Of a stretch of DNA of 64,000 bases, positions 32,813-41,406 are shown piece after piece (position 1 is the stretch's first letter; each line of letters starts with the position of its first letter). Location: contig JAXLTC010000001.1 of the NCBI GenBank assembly GCA_046330255.1, forward strand, positions 124,001-188,000. Reading direction: 5' to 3'. The notes under the pieces are model-generated. The model was given only the letters and a program-made list of their open reading frames with translations. It had not been told where the DNA came from and ran no database searches. The translations under genes and the position numbers were made by a program. Source of the DNA: JBBSBL01 sp046330255. GTDB lineage: Bacteria; Actinomycetota; Thermoleophilia; Solirubrobacterales; Solirubrobacteraceae.

Positions 32813-33232
32813 TCAGCCCGAGCTCGAGAACCGCTGCGGCGCCGGCGCGGGCCTCGGCGCGGGCGCCGGCGCGGGAGCCGGCGAGGGGCTGGGAGTGGGC
32901 GCGCTGACCGCGGGGGCCGGGCTGCTGGGGGCCGGCGAGGTGAAGCGCGGCGTGGGGCTCGTGGTCACGGCCGGGGTGCGGGTGACGGTCCGCGCGCGCC
33001 GCCGCGGCCGGGGCGGCGGAGGCGGTGGCGGCGGCGCCGGCACGCTGCGGGGCAGCGTGCGCGCATGGCCGAGCGAGGCGAACGCGGCGGCGTGCGCCGG
33101 CCGCGGCGCGACCGCGGCGACCTTGCCCTGCGCGGAGCCCGACTGGGTGAACCCCCCGCGCGCCCCGTACGGGAGCGCGAAGGCCAGCAGGATCGCGCCG
33201 GCGGCGATCCAGATGCGGTTCGCGCGGGTCAC
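32813..33232 (-). CDS. Exported proline-rich protein
   Basis: A 139-residue protein with an N-terminal hydrophobic segment (residues 5-25, IWIAAGAILLAFALPYGARG), then an unstructured region: a PPPPPPPP run followed by an Arg block and alternating Pro-Ala/Ser (SPAPAPAPAP). It may span the cell wall as a spacer. The GTG at 33232 overlaps the stop of the Ig/PKD gene as GTGA, so the two are coupled in translation. No family is recognised. Confidence 0.65.
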   Translation of the reverse strand: MTRANRIWIAAGAILLAFALPYGARGGFTQSGSAQGKVAAVAPRPAHAAAFASLGHARTLPRSVPAPPPPPPPPRPRRRARTVTRTPAVTTSPTPRFTSPAPSSPAPAVSAPTPSPSPAPAPAPAPRPAPAPQRFSSSG

Positions 33233-35208
33233 GGGCACCGTCCCGGTCGCCTGCCCGGCACGATGCAGCCGTTGAACCGCGAGACCCCGTGGTTGCGGCC
33301 GCGGACGCGGATGCGGACGTACTTCGTCAGGTAGTCCGGGTCGACGATCCTCACCTCGAGCACCGACCCCGCCCAGAAGAACGTCTGGTAGGACCGGACG
33401 TAGACGTTCGCGCTGGGCCCGACGGTCTTGCGGAACTCGCGCCGCACGCGGCAGCGCCTCCCGCGGCAGCGGACGTAGACCCGGTCGCCCTGCCGCGCGC
33501 GGACGCGCAGCTTGGTGAACCTGGCGCCCTTCACGCGCGGCAGGCCGCTCACGTCGACCAGCCACGGCGGCGCGGGCCGCTCGAGCACCTTGATCCGCTT
33601 GGTGATCGTGCTCACGGCGCCGAGCGAGTCGATCACGCGCAGCGTCACGCTGTAGTTGCCGGGGCGCGGGAAGCGCGCGGTCGCCGAGTCGCCGGCCTGG
33701 TCGAGGCGCACGCCGCGCCCGGTGACGCTCCACGTCTGCGAGGCGATCGGCGTGTCGGAGTCGGTCGCGGTCGAGATCAGGTCGATGTCCTGCCGGGCGC
33801 GGGGCTTGCGCGGGCTGAGCCTGAACCCGGCTACCGGCGGGCGGTCGCCGACGTGCAGCGTGACCTCGGCGGTGCCGCTACCGCCGCCCGGCTGCGAGAC
33901 GACCTTCAGGCGCACGGTGTGGTTGCCGGGGGTCGCGAACGAGCGCGCGACGACCGCCCCGTTCCCGTCGCTGAAGCTGCCGTCGCCGCCGAGGTCCCAG
34001 GCCCAGCCGGTGACCGTGTAGCCCGGGTCGGCGGTCGAGGTGTTCGTGAACGTGACCGGCACGCCCGTGAGCGGGTTGAGGTTGGAGACCGCGAACGAGG
34101 GGTGCGGCGCGCCCTTGATCGTCCAGGACCAGGTGTCGCCCGTGGGGTCCGTGTTGCCGGCCTGGTCGGTCGCCTTGGCCAGCAGCACGTGCTGTCCCGA
34201 GCCCAGCCCCAGGTAGGCGACGTGGGAACCGCACGGGGCCGGCGCGCCGCCGTCGAGCTGGCACGTGAAGGTCGCGGGGTTCTCGGTCGAGAACAGGTCG
34301 AAGCTCGCGTCGCCCGACGAGGTCGTGCCGGCGGGGCCGCGTCCGATCGTGGTCTTCGGGGGGGTCGTGTCGACGGTGAAGGTCTGGGAGGCCGGCGCGG
34401 AGGTGCTGCTGGTCGCGGTGACGCCTCGCACGTCGAAGGTATGGGCCCCGTCGCCCAGCGGCCCGAAGACCGCCCCCGAGGCGCACGGCAGGTAGCCGCC
34501 GCCGTCGATCTGGCACTGGAAGGAGACGACTGCGGGGTCGGTGTCGCTGAACGTGAACACCGGGCTCGGGTTGTTGCTGAGCGCCAGCGCCCCGGTGACG
34601 ATCTGCGGGGCGCCGACGATCGGGGCGGTGATGGTCCATTGCCTGCCGGCCGGGGTGGGGTCGACGTTCCCGGCCTGGTCCGTGGCGGCGACCGAGAAGG
34701 TGTGGGAGCCGACCGGCAGTCCGGTGTAGGTCTGCGGGGAGGTGCACGGCGCGCCGGCGCCGCCGTCCAGCGAGCAGGTGAAGGTGGCGAGTTTCTCGGA
34801 GTGGAACGTGAATGTCGCCGACGTGGAGGTTGTCGAATCGGGCGGGGAGGTGTCGAGCGCGGTGACCGGCGGGTCCGTGTCCACCGTCCACTGGTACGAG
34901 GCGCCGCTCTGGGTCCCGCTCCCGTCGTCGGCCGGCTCGACCTTGAACGTGTGCCCGCCGTTCCCGAGGCTGGGATAGCTCGGAGCCAGGTCGCATGTGG
35001 CCGGCGCGTTCTGGTCGAGTTGGCAGGTCAGGCCGATGCCCAGGGGGCTCGCGATCAACGTGAAGAAGGCGTCCGTCTGGTTGGTGAGCGCCGGCGGATG
35101 CGTCTCGATCGTCACGCTCGACGCGCTCGCGACCCCCGCGCCGAGCGCGCACCAGAGCGCGGTGAAGACGACGAGAACTGCCGGGCGGATGGCGGGAGTG
35201 CGTCCCAT
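33229..35208 (-). CDS. Large secreted Ig/PKD-repeat surface protein
   Basis: A 659-residue protein. Signal peptide residues 1-30 (cleavage near VASAS). Four bacterial Ig-like repeats of 70-90 residues follow, each with a Cys pair (such as CSLDGGAGAPC and CQLDGGAPAPC) and the phrase VAATDQAGNVDP; then two PKD-like repeats (WAWDLGGDGSFSDGNGAVV; RVIDSLGAVSTITKRIKV); then the cysteine-bearing C-terminal module with YVRCRGRRC, FFWAGSVLEVRIVD and LTKYVRIRVRGR. It is probably an adhesive or structural surface protein. It is followed by two coupled small exported proteins and its shorter paralogue. Confidence 0.87.
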   Translation of the reverse strand: MGRTPAIRPAVLVVFTALWCALGAGVASASSVTIETHPPALTNQTDAFFTLIASPLGIGLTCQLDQNAPATCDLAPSYPSLGNGGHTFKVEPADDGSGTQSGASYQWTVDTDPPVTALDTSPPDSTTSTSATFTFHSEKLATFTCSLDGGAGAPCTSPQTYTGLPVGSHTFSVAATDQAGNVDPTPAGRQWTITAPIVGAPQIVTGALALSNNPSPVFTFSDTDPAVVSFQCQIDGGGYLPCASGAVFGPLGDGAHTFDVRGVTATSSTSAPASQTFTVDTTPPKTTIGRGPAGTTSSGDASFDLFSTENPATFTCQLDGGAPAPCGSHVAYLGLGSGQHVLLAKATDQAGNTDPTGDTWSWTIKGAPHPSFAVSNLNPLTGVPVTFTNTSTADPGYTVTGWAWDLGGDGSFSDGNGAVVARSFATPGNHTVRLKVVSQPGGGSGTAEVTLHVGDRPPVAGFRLSPRKPRARQDIDLISTATDSDTPIASQTWSVTGRGVRLDQAGDSATARFPRPGNYSVTLRVIDSLGAVSTITKRIKVLERPAPPWLVDVSGLPRVKGARFTKLRVRARQGDRVYVRCRGRRCRVRREFRKTVGPSANVYVRSYQTFFWAGSVLEVRIVDPDYLTKYVRIRVRGRNHGVSRFNGCIVPGRRPGRCP

Positions 35209-35284
35209 CAGATCGTTCCTCCGTGATGCACGGGCGTCGCGCGCCGTCCGAGGGCCCTGCTATGCGCCGACGCCGCCGTCGTGT

Positions 35285-35313
35285 CTATCAGAGATTGCCG
35301 CTTTGGCGAGCAA
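35285..35313 (-). promoter_or_regulatory. Candidate promoter TTGCTC-17-TGATAG for the surface-protein operon
   Basis: On the minus strand TTGCTC (35313-35308) and TGATAG (35290-35285) are 17 bp apart in an AT-richer patch, about 77 bp before the ATG at 35208. The 169-bp gap has no other recognisable element. Confidence 0.35.
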
Positions 35314-35377
35314 TTGACGTTTCGCGCCCGCCCGCCCGCGCGCGCCGCGCGGCACCCGGCCGGAGCCGCCCGCGCGC

Positions 35378-36688
35378 CTAGTGGCAGTCGGCGGAGCCCG
35401 AGTCCGTGAAGCCGCCGGCCTTCGTCGGCACGAACGACCACGAGTAGGACGTCGGGTGGAGCGTCATCTGCAGCACGCCGTAGGTCGACGCGTTCGACGC
35501 GTCGAGATTCGCCGCGGTGCCCGTGAAGGGGTAGTAGCCGATCCCGCCCGTGCCGACCACGAACTCGCGCAGGCCGCGCGCGTCGTCGCGCTGGTCGGAC
35601 GGGTTCTGCGGCGCGAAGCGCTGGTAGTCGTGCTGATGGCCGCTGAGGATCACGTCCGCCCCCGCCGCGTAGAGCGCGTCGACCCAGGGCTTGACCTGCA
35701 TGTCGCGGTCGTGCTCGGCGGTCTTGCGGGTCCAGTACGGCTCGTGCCAGTAGGCGAGCGTGCACTGCGCCCGGTCCGCGGCCAGGTCGGAGCGCAGCCA
35801 GGCCAGGATCCCCGCGGTGTTCTTGCCGTAGCGGTAGGCCGCCGACGGCAGGCTGATGATGTGCCACGCCCCGACGTCGAAGCTGTAGGGCTGGTAGGGG
35901 TCGCGGCCCCAGTAGGCGCCGTAGTCGGTCTGGTCCGAGGCGCCGCCGGTGACGTCGTGCGTCGGCCCGGGGGTCGGCCGGATCAGGCTCTTCAGAAAGC
36001 CCCAGTTGCGGTCGAACCCGCCCTTCAGCGCCGACAGGCTGCCGTAGGTGTACTGGAAGTCCCCGAGGCCGAGGATCACCTGCGGGTGCATCGAGGCGGC
36101 CAACTGGGCCGTCGCCCCCGGGTTGCCGCCGACGGTGCCCGGCGGGTTGATGTCCCCGACCGCGGCGATCGTCGCCGTGCCCCCGGGGACCGCGGGCGGG
36201 GCGGGCGGGGCGACCCGCCTCGGCGCGCGGCGCCGGAAGGCCGCCCGCGCGCGCTGGACGCGGCGCACGACCCGCGTGGTCCGCCTGGTCCGGTGCCCGC
36301 GTCCACGCCGGGTGATCCGCACCCGCACGCGCCGAGACAGCGTCGCGGTCAGCACGAGGCGGCCGGAACGGCCCGCCGGGATCCGCACCCGCACGCGGAA
36401 GCGCCCGCGGCGGTCGGCGCGCACCCGCGCCAGGCGATGGCGCCCGGCCGACACCGATCCGCGCGCGCCCGCGCGGAAGCCGCGGCCCGACACCACGACG
36501 CGCGCCTTCCCCACCCCCGCCGACGGGCTGACGGCCAGGCGCGGGCCGGAGCGCGAGGCGGCCGGGGCGCAGGCGGCGGGCACGATCGCGAGCGCCAGCA
36601 CGATCAGCGACGCGCCTCCGAGACGCGCGCGCCAACTCGCGCAGGCGGCGCGCCAAGGCGGCCGCACGCGTCCGGGGCGGGAGCGCAT
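35378..36688 (-). CDS. Exported calcineurin-like metallophosphoesterase
   Basis: A 436-residue protein. An N-terminal signal segment ends near VPAACAPAAS (Cys40; lipobox imperfect). Residues 50-165 are a beta-rich, very Arg-rich stalk. The phosphoesterase domain follows: AVGDINPPG, LGLGDFQYTYG, TLAYWHEPYW and VILSGHQHDYQRF. The usual GNH[ED] metal motif is replaced by GPTHDV, so the Asn ligand is Thr. The domain resembles secreted purple-acid-phosphatase-like enzymes. The ATG at 36688 has a TACCTT -10 box 7 nt upstream, giving it its own promoter after the membrane-protein operon. Confidence 0.83.
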   Translation of the reverse strand: MRSRPGRVRPPWRAACASWRARLGGASLIVLALAIVPAACAPAASRSGPRLAVSPSAGVGKARVVVSGRGFRAGARGSVSAGRHRLARVRADRRGRFRVRVRIPAGRSGRLVLTATLSRRVRVRITRRGRGHRTRRTTRVVRRVQRARAAFRRRAPRRVAPPAPPAVPGGTATIAAVGDINPPGTVGGNPGATAQLAASMHPQVILGLGDFQYTYGSLSALKGGFDRNWGFLKSLIRPTPGPTHDVTGGASDQTDYGAYWGRDPYQPYSFDVGAWHIISLPSAAYRYGKNTAGILAWLRSDLAADRAQCTLAYWHEPYWTRKTAEHDRDMQVKPWVDALYAAGADVILSGHQHDYQRFAPQNPSDQRDDARGLREFVVGTGGIGYYPFTGTAANLDASNASTYGVLQMTLHPTSYSWSFVPTKAGGFTDSGSADCH

Positions 36689-36695
36689 GATCGCC

Positions 36696-36701
36696 AAGGT
36701 A
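36696..36701 (-). promoter_or_regulatory. -10 box TACCTT upstream of the exported phosphoesterase
   Basis: TACCTT on the minus strand ends 7 nt before the ATG at 36688, which supports ATG over the TTG at 36697. Confidence 0.4.
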
Positions 36702-36745
36702 GAGCATCGCGGCGGCGGCCGTCACGGTTCTCGTGCCGGCGCCCA

Positions 36746-37585
36746 TCAGAGCGGCGCGGCCGTGGTCAGCAGGATCACCGCCAGTTGCGCGGCGGCGAGC
36801 GCCGGCAGCGAGCAGCCCGCGCGGGCGGCCGCGGCGAAGGCGACCGCCGAGACCGCGACCCCCGCCGCGATCGGCAGCGTGGGCAGCGCCAGCGCGGCGA
36901 TCGCCGCGAGCGCGAGCGCCAGCGGCCAGCGCGGCGAGGCCAGGGCGGCGCGGGCGGCCGCCCGCAGGCCGTCCGCGAACGCGAGCCTGTCGAGCGCGAG
37001 CGCGACCAGCACCGCGAGCGCCGCCGCGCCCGCGAACGCGGCCCAGCCGAGGCCGGCGCTCGCGTGCGCGCGCTCCGGGATGGCGGCCGCGGCCGCTCCG
37101 GCAAGCAGGCCGAATGCGATGGCCGCCGCGTCCGCGGGCAGGCTCGCGCGGGATGGCCGCAGCGCGATCCAGGCCGGGTCGAGCGAGCACGCCGCCGCGG
37201 CGAGCGCGGCGAGGATCGGCGTCGAGATCGCCGCGTACCAGACGTGCTGCTCCATCAGGTCGAACGGGGTGGCCAGCCCGACCAGGCGCACGAGCGCGAC
37301 GGCCGCGACCACCACGAGCAGGTCGGAGGCGGCGTACTCGGCGCGCCGGCGCCGCGGGGCCGCGAGCGCGGACCGGTCCAGCACGGCGCTGCGGTTCAGC
37401 AGGTAGACGAGGACGAGCGCGTCGAGCACGGCGCCGACGACCGGGCTCACGAACGCGGTCAGCGCCTCCGCCCCCACGAGCGCGGCGATCCCGTTCGCCA
37501 CCGAGGCGGCCGCCCGCTCCTGCGGCGTCCGGGCGGCGAGGCGCCCGGTCAGACCACGTCGCGGCGTGCGCGCGTCCGCCCTCAT
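36746..37585 (-). CDS. Polytopic membrane protein of unknown function
   Basis: A 279-residue protein with a 25-residue basic N-terminus and about six to eight hydrophobic helices, many made of Ala, Val and Leu (ASDLLVVVAAVALVRLVGLA, WPLALALAAIAALALPTLPI). One loop contains FDLMEQHVWYAAIS. No catalytic motif or family is recognised. It overlaps the 70-residue gene by 4 bp and closes the nine-gene glycan operon. Confidence 0.75.
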   Translation of the reverse strand: MRADARTPRRGLTGRLAARTPQERAAASVANGIAALVGAEALTAFVSPVVGAVLDALVLVYLLNRSAVLDRSALAAPRRRRAEYAASDLLVVVAAVALVRLVGLATPFDLMEQHVWYAAISTPILAALAAAACSLDPAWIALRPSRASLPADAAAIAFGLLAGAAAAAIPERAHASAGLGWAAFAGAAALAVLVALALDRLAFADGLRAAARAALASPRWPLALALAAIAALALPTLPIAAGVAVSAVAFAAAARAGCSLPALAAAQLAVILLTTAAPL

Positions 37586-37794
37586 GCCACGAGCGTCGCG
37601 AGTCGGGCCGCGACGATCACGACGAACGCGATCGTCAGGGCCGGGATGGCCATGCCGGTGGTGCGCATCCGCGCCTGCAGGCGCGGCGAACCGGAGGCGC
37701 GCAGGATCTCGCGTTGCGCCAGCAGCACGACGAGCAGCGCGCCGACGACGATGTCGATCGAGCCGCCGCCCAGGCTGCCGACCGCGAGGATCAC
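37582..37794 (-). CDS. Small two-helix membrane protein
   Basis: A 70-residue protein with two hydrophobic helices (GGSIDIVVGALLVVLLAQRE; GMAIPALTIAFVVIVAARLA) joined by a basic loop. It overlaps its neighbours by 4 bp on both sides, which is the best evidence that it is a real gene. Function is unknown; it may be an accessory subunit of the membrane complex encoded around it. Confidence 0.65.
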   Translation of the reverse strand: MILAVGSLGGGSIDIVVGALLVVLLAQREILRASGSPRLQARMRTTGMAIPALTIAFVVIVAARLATLVA

Positions 37795-38186
37795 AGCCCC
37801 TCCAGTCCGTCGAGCGAGCCGTTCTGCGGCGCGGGGCGCGCCGGGCGCGGCGCCACCGCGGCGCGCGCCAGTTGGACCGCGCAGCAGGCGACCGTGAGCG
37901 CGGCCACGATCACCAGCGTGCGCTCCGGGGACCAGGCGTGCGCGTAGAGGCCGATGCCCGCGACCAGGCCGTCGATCACCACGCTCAGCGCAAGCGCGAT
38001 CGTCCACTCGGCGACCGGGTCGCGCAGCCCCAGCAGGCCGACCACCGCCAGGCCCGGGCCGAGCAGCAGGAACGCGAGCACCACGACGTGGCGCGGGATC
38101 CCGCCCACGTCCGCGAGCGAGAGCGCCACCGCCGCTCCGGCGGCGAGCGCGGCGATCACCGGAACGGCGGCGCGCCGGGCGCTCAT
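37791..38186 (-). CDS. Membrane protein with four predicted helices
   Basis: A 131-residue protein with about four membrane helices (VPVIAALAAGAAVALSLADV, VVVLAFLLLGPGLAVVGLLG, WTIALALSVVIDGLVAGIGL, LVIVAALTVACCAVQLARA) and a short hydrophilic tail. Not recognised. It overlaps the gene for the 622-residue membrane protein upstream and the 70-residue protein downstream by 4 bp each. Confidence 0.7.
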   Translation of the reverse strand: MSARRAAVPVIAALAAGAAVALSLADVGGIPRHVVVLAFLLLGPGLAVVGLLGLRDPVAEWTIALALSVVIDGLVAGIGLYAHAWSPERTLVIVAALTVACCAVQLARAAVAPRPARPAPQNGSLDGLEGL

Positions 38187-40051
38187 CCCGAGCTCCCGCC
38201 GCCCGCGAGGCGCAGGATGACCGCGTCCCGGTTGCGGTAGACGACGCGGAACAGCCGGGAGCCCAGGAGCGCGCGCTCCAGCCGCGCGATCGGCAGCAGC
38301 TGCGTCGCGCCGAGCAGCTCGTCGTGGGCCAGTTGGCTGCGCGTGACGATCAGGAACGAGCGCCCGCGCGGGAACGCGGACATGACCGCGCGCGTCTCCC
38401 CCACCAGGCCCGGCGTCAGCTTGCCCTCCGCGGCGGCGTGCTGCACCTCCTGGCTGAGGATCCGGAACTTGTAGCTCCCGTAGTCCTGGAACTTCCAGGG
38501 CAGCGGCTGGGAGGCGGTGAGCAGCAGCGAGCCGCGCGGCGCGACCCGGTAGAGCTCGTGCACGGCCGCGACCTCCTGGTCGCTGAAGAAGTCCATCTTC
38601 TCGTTGCCGTAGCGCGCGAAGAGGAACAGCGCCAGCAGGCCGGCGCACACCACGCCGACGAGCGCCGGGGCGCGCCAGCTCGGCAGCCTCCAGCCGTCGG
38701 GAGCGAGCGCGCTCGCCGCGAAGAACGCCGAGAAGGGCAGCGAGAAGAGCGCGACCCGCACGAGCATCTCCCCGCCGTAGGGCTGCAGCACTAGCAGCGG
38801 GAACGGCGCGAGCGCCAGGACGGCGTGCGCGCGCACGGGAAGCCCGCGCCGCATCCGGCGCAGCCAGCCGAGCCCGGCGAGCGCGAACAGGCCGCCCGTC
38901 AGCGCCAGGCGGCTGTAGACGACGATCAGGTGGCCGGGGTCGCCGGCGATCCGGTTGCTCAGGTTCGCCGAGACCGCGGTGTCGACCTTGCCGACGCTGC
39001 CGGTCAGCGTCGAGAGGTGGCCCTTCAGGAAGACCGTGGTCATGTAGGCGATCCAGATCCCGATCAGGACGGCCATCAGGATCGGCAGCCCGCGCGCCGT
39101 GCAGCCGCCGAACAGCACCAGCACCGTGGCCGCGGCGAGCGCCGCGAACGGCGTCAGCTGGTGGCTCGGCACCACCGCCGCGAAGCACACGATCACGATC
39201 CCCATCAGCGCCATCCGCAGGGCCGGCCCGTCGCGCAGGCCGCCCGCGGGGTCCCGCTCGGGACCCCACCACGGCAGCCGCGCGGAGCTCAGGAGCGCGG
39301 AGGGGCGCAGCGAGACCGCGGGCTCCGCCACGAACCAGCGCAGCAGGATCGCGACGATCACCAGGAAGAGGAAGTACCCCGCCGCCTGCGGGGAGAAGTA
39401 GTCCTGGCCCATCCAGTTCGCGACCGACACGATCCACAGCGTCAGCCACAGCACGCGGCGATCGGGCGTGGCGGCGCGGACGATCATCACGATCGGGCCG
39501 ATGTAGAGCAGGTTGAAGAAGACCGGCGCCCACGCGAGCAGGCTGATCGCGCTCTGGTAGCCGGCGGCCTTCACCAGCAGCCCGCCGAGGATGAAGAACC
39601 CCGGCCAGCTGAAGTAGGCGTCGATCCCGGGGTCGACCGTCCCGGTGCTGGTGATGAACTCGATGATCCCGGCGTGGCGCCAGGCGGCCTCGAAGCGAGG
39701 CTGGCTCTCGACCAGCGCCGTGACGCCGAACAGCATCACGATCAGCGCGCCGAGTTGGACCGCGAGCAGCGGGACGACGAGATCGCGCCGCGTCACCGTC
39801 ACCGCGAAGCTGGCGGTGAGCAGCGCGAGCGCGATCAGCACCCCGGCCGGCATGATCGACACCAGGCCCGTCGCGTCCATGCGCCGGGGATCCATCGCGC
39901 CGATGGAGAACGCCCACAGCACCACCGCGATCGCCGTTCCCGCGGCCGGCAGCGCCGCGGCCCGCCATCGGCGCGCGCGCGGCGGGGCGATCGGCGCCGG
40001 CGCCGGGCCGGCGGGCCGCACGGGCCGGCGCTCCAGGCTCGCGACGCTCAC
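38183..40051 (-). CDS. Large multispanning envelope-glycan protein, polymerase or GT-C candidate
   Basis: A 622-residue protein with about 12 membrane helices and a C-terminal soluble part (about residues 510-622). A luminal loop after the third helix has TVDPGIDAYFSWPGFFILGG, and another has NWMGQDYFSPQAAGYFLFL; acidic residues in such loops are typical of GT-C glycosyltransferases and polysaccharide polymerases. The soluble end, RGSLLLTASQPLPWKFQDY, fits neither strictly. Flanked by a flippase and glycosyltransferases, it is the best candidate for polymerase or lipid-linked sugar transferase. It starts with GTG overlapping the flippase stop. Confidence 0.72.
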   Translation of the reverse strand: MSVASLERRPVRPAGPAPAPIAPPRARRWRAAALPAAGTAIAVVLWAFSIGAMDPRRMDATGLVSIMPAGVLIALALLTASFAVTVTRRDLVVPLLAVQLGALIVMLFGVTALVESQPRFEAAWRHAGIIEFITSTGTVDPGIDAYFSWPGFFILGGLLVKAAGYQSAISLLAWAPVFFNLLYIGPIVMIVRAATPDRRVLWLTLWIVSVANWMGQDYFSPQAAGYFLFLVIVAILLRWFVAEPAVSLRPSALLSSARLPWWGPERDPAGGLRDGPALRMALMGIVIVCFAAVVPSHQLTPFAALAAATVLVLFGGCTARGLPILMAVLIGIWIAYMTTVFLKGHLSTLTGSVGKVDTAVSANLSNRIAGDPGHLIVVYSRLALTGGLFALAGLGWLRRMRRGLPVRAHAVLALAPFPLLVLQPYGGEMLVRVALFSLPFSAFFAASALAPDGWRLPSWRAPALVGVVCAGLLALFLFARYGNEKMDFFSDQEVAAVHELYRVAPRGSLLLTASQPLPWKFQDYGSYKFRILSQEVQHAAAEGKLTPGLVGETRAVMSAFPRGRSFLIVTRSQLAHDELLGATQLLPIARLERALLGSRLFRVVYRNRDAVILRLAGGGSSG

Positions 40052-41406
40052 CGGGCTGCCGCACTAGTCGCGAGATCGCCGCTCTCGACGTGCGCCGGCT
40101 CCGCCGAGCGCCCCAGCACCACCACGAGTCGCCAGGACGCGAACGCGCCGACGACGACCTGCGCCAGCACCCAGCCGAGCGCCATCCCCACGAGCCCGTC
40201 GCTGGAGGCCGCGAGCGCCGCCACGAGGACGGCCACGGCGTTGCCGATGAGGCCGGTGGCGACCGCCTCGCCCAGGCGCCGCGCGGCGCGGCAGGCCGCG
40301 AAGTACGCCTGGACGAAGGTGATCGGGATCACGCCGATCAGCAGGATCCGCAGCGGCTCGGTGCCGGCCGCCGCGTAGGCCGGGCCCAGCAGCGAGAGCA
40401 GCGGCTCGGCCAGCAGCGCCCCAACGCAGGCGCCGGCGATGCCGATCCCGAGCGAGGAGCGGATGCCGTGCGGGATCAGGCTGCGCAGCGACTCCGGCTT
40501 CTGCGCGGCCTCGGCGAACACGGTCAGCCCGACCGAGATCGGGACGAAGTACGCGGCCCAGGCCATCATCCAGACCGCGTACCAGTAGGCGTTCGCGGTC
40601 GGCGAGAGGACCGAGATCACCACTACCGGGAGGATCGGCCCCGGGGCGCGCTCGGCGAGCGTCAGCGCGTAGTTCGGCAGGCCGATCCTGATCAGCGAGC
40701 GGGTCAGCCCGGAGCTGATCCGCGGCCGGTAGCGGTAGCGCTCCAGCGCGCGCCACAGTTGCAGCAGGCCGACGGCGCACATCACGATGCCGCCGAGCGT
40801 CCAGGCGGCGAAGATCGTCAGCGAGCTCTCCGCTCCGACGAGCGGGAGCGCGGCGATCAGCACCACGGTCGCGGCGCCGGAGACGAGGTTGCGCACGACG
40901 ACCTGCTCGCCGCTGCGCAGCGCCGCGGAGATCTGGTCGAACAGGATCCCGACGGTTCCGAGGACGCACATCGCCAGGAACAGCGACGCGTAGAGGGGGT
41001 CCTCCGCGACCACCGATAGCTCGCCCAGGACCGTGCCCGCGAGCGCGAGGAAGATGCCCCCCGCGATCAGCGCGGCGATCGAGACCAGCCCGATCGAGGT
41101 GTCGAGCAGCAGCATCGGCCGCGAGCGGTGCAGCGGGAACTGGTCGATGACCGCCGAGCTGATGCCGAGCAGCGCGAACTGGGTGCAGAGCATCATCGCC
41201 GAGACCGCGCCCGCGGCGAGCCCGACCTCGTGCGCCGTGAACAGCCTCGCGGCGACGATCCAGGCGAGGAAGCCGAGCGCGACGCTGGCGAGCTTGCCGG
41301 CGATCAGGCCGATGGAGCTGGCGAGCATCGCGCGCGAGCGGGCCGCGCCGATGTGCTCGCCGCCGGCCACCTCGGCTAGCGCGCCGCTGCTCGCCCTCTC
41401 CGCCAT
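40048..41406 (-). CDS. Wzx-type polysaccharide flippase (MOP superfamily)
   Basis: A 452-residue protein with about 12-14 membrane helices in the oligosaccharidyl-lipid flippase pattern. The first helix pair is ASSIGLIAGKLASVALGFLA and IVAARLFTAHEVGLAAGAVS, the usual opening (loss of the phrase 'arlL.peefG' is only conservative). It should move lipid-linked glycan across the membrane. The ATG at 41406 lies 31 bp inside the end of the glycosyltransferase gene; the GTGA junction joins it to the 622-residue protein. Confidence 0.88.
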   Translation of the reverse strand: MAERASSGALAEVAGGEHIGAARSRAMLASSIGLIAGKLASVALGFLAWIVAARLFTAHEVGLAAGAVSAMMLCTQFALLGISSAVIDQFPLHRSRPMLLLDTSIGLVSIAALIAGGIFLALAGTVLGELSVVAEDPLYASLFLAMCVLGTVGILFDQISAALRSGEQVVVRNLVSGAATVVLIAALPLVGAESSLTIFAAWTLGGIVMCAVGLLQLWRALERYRYRPRISSGLTRSLIRIGLPNYALTLAERAPGPILPVVVISVLSPTANAYWYAVWMMAWAAYFVPISVGLTVFAEAAQKPESLRSLIPHGIRSSLGIGIAGACVGALLAEPLLSLLGPAYAAAGTEPLRILLIGVIPITFVQAYFAACRAARRLGEAVATGLIGNAVAVLVAALAASSDGLVGMALGWVLAQVVVGAFASWRLVVVLGRSAEPAHVESGDLATSAAAR

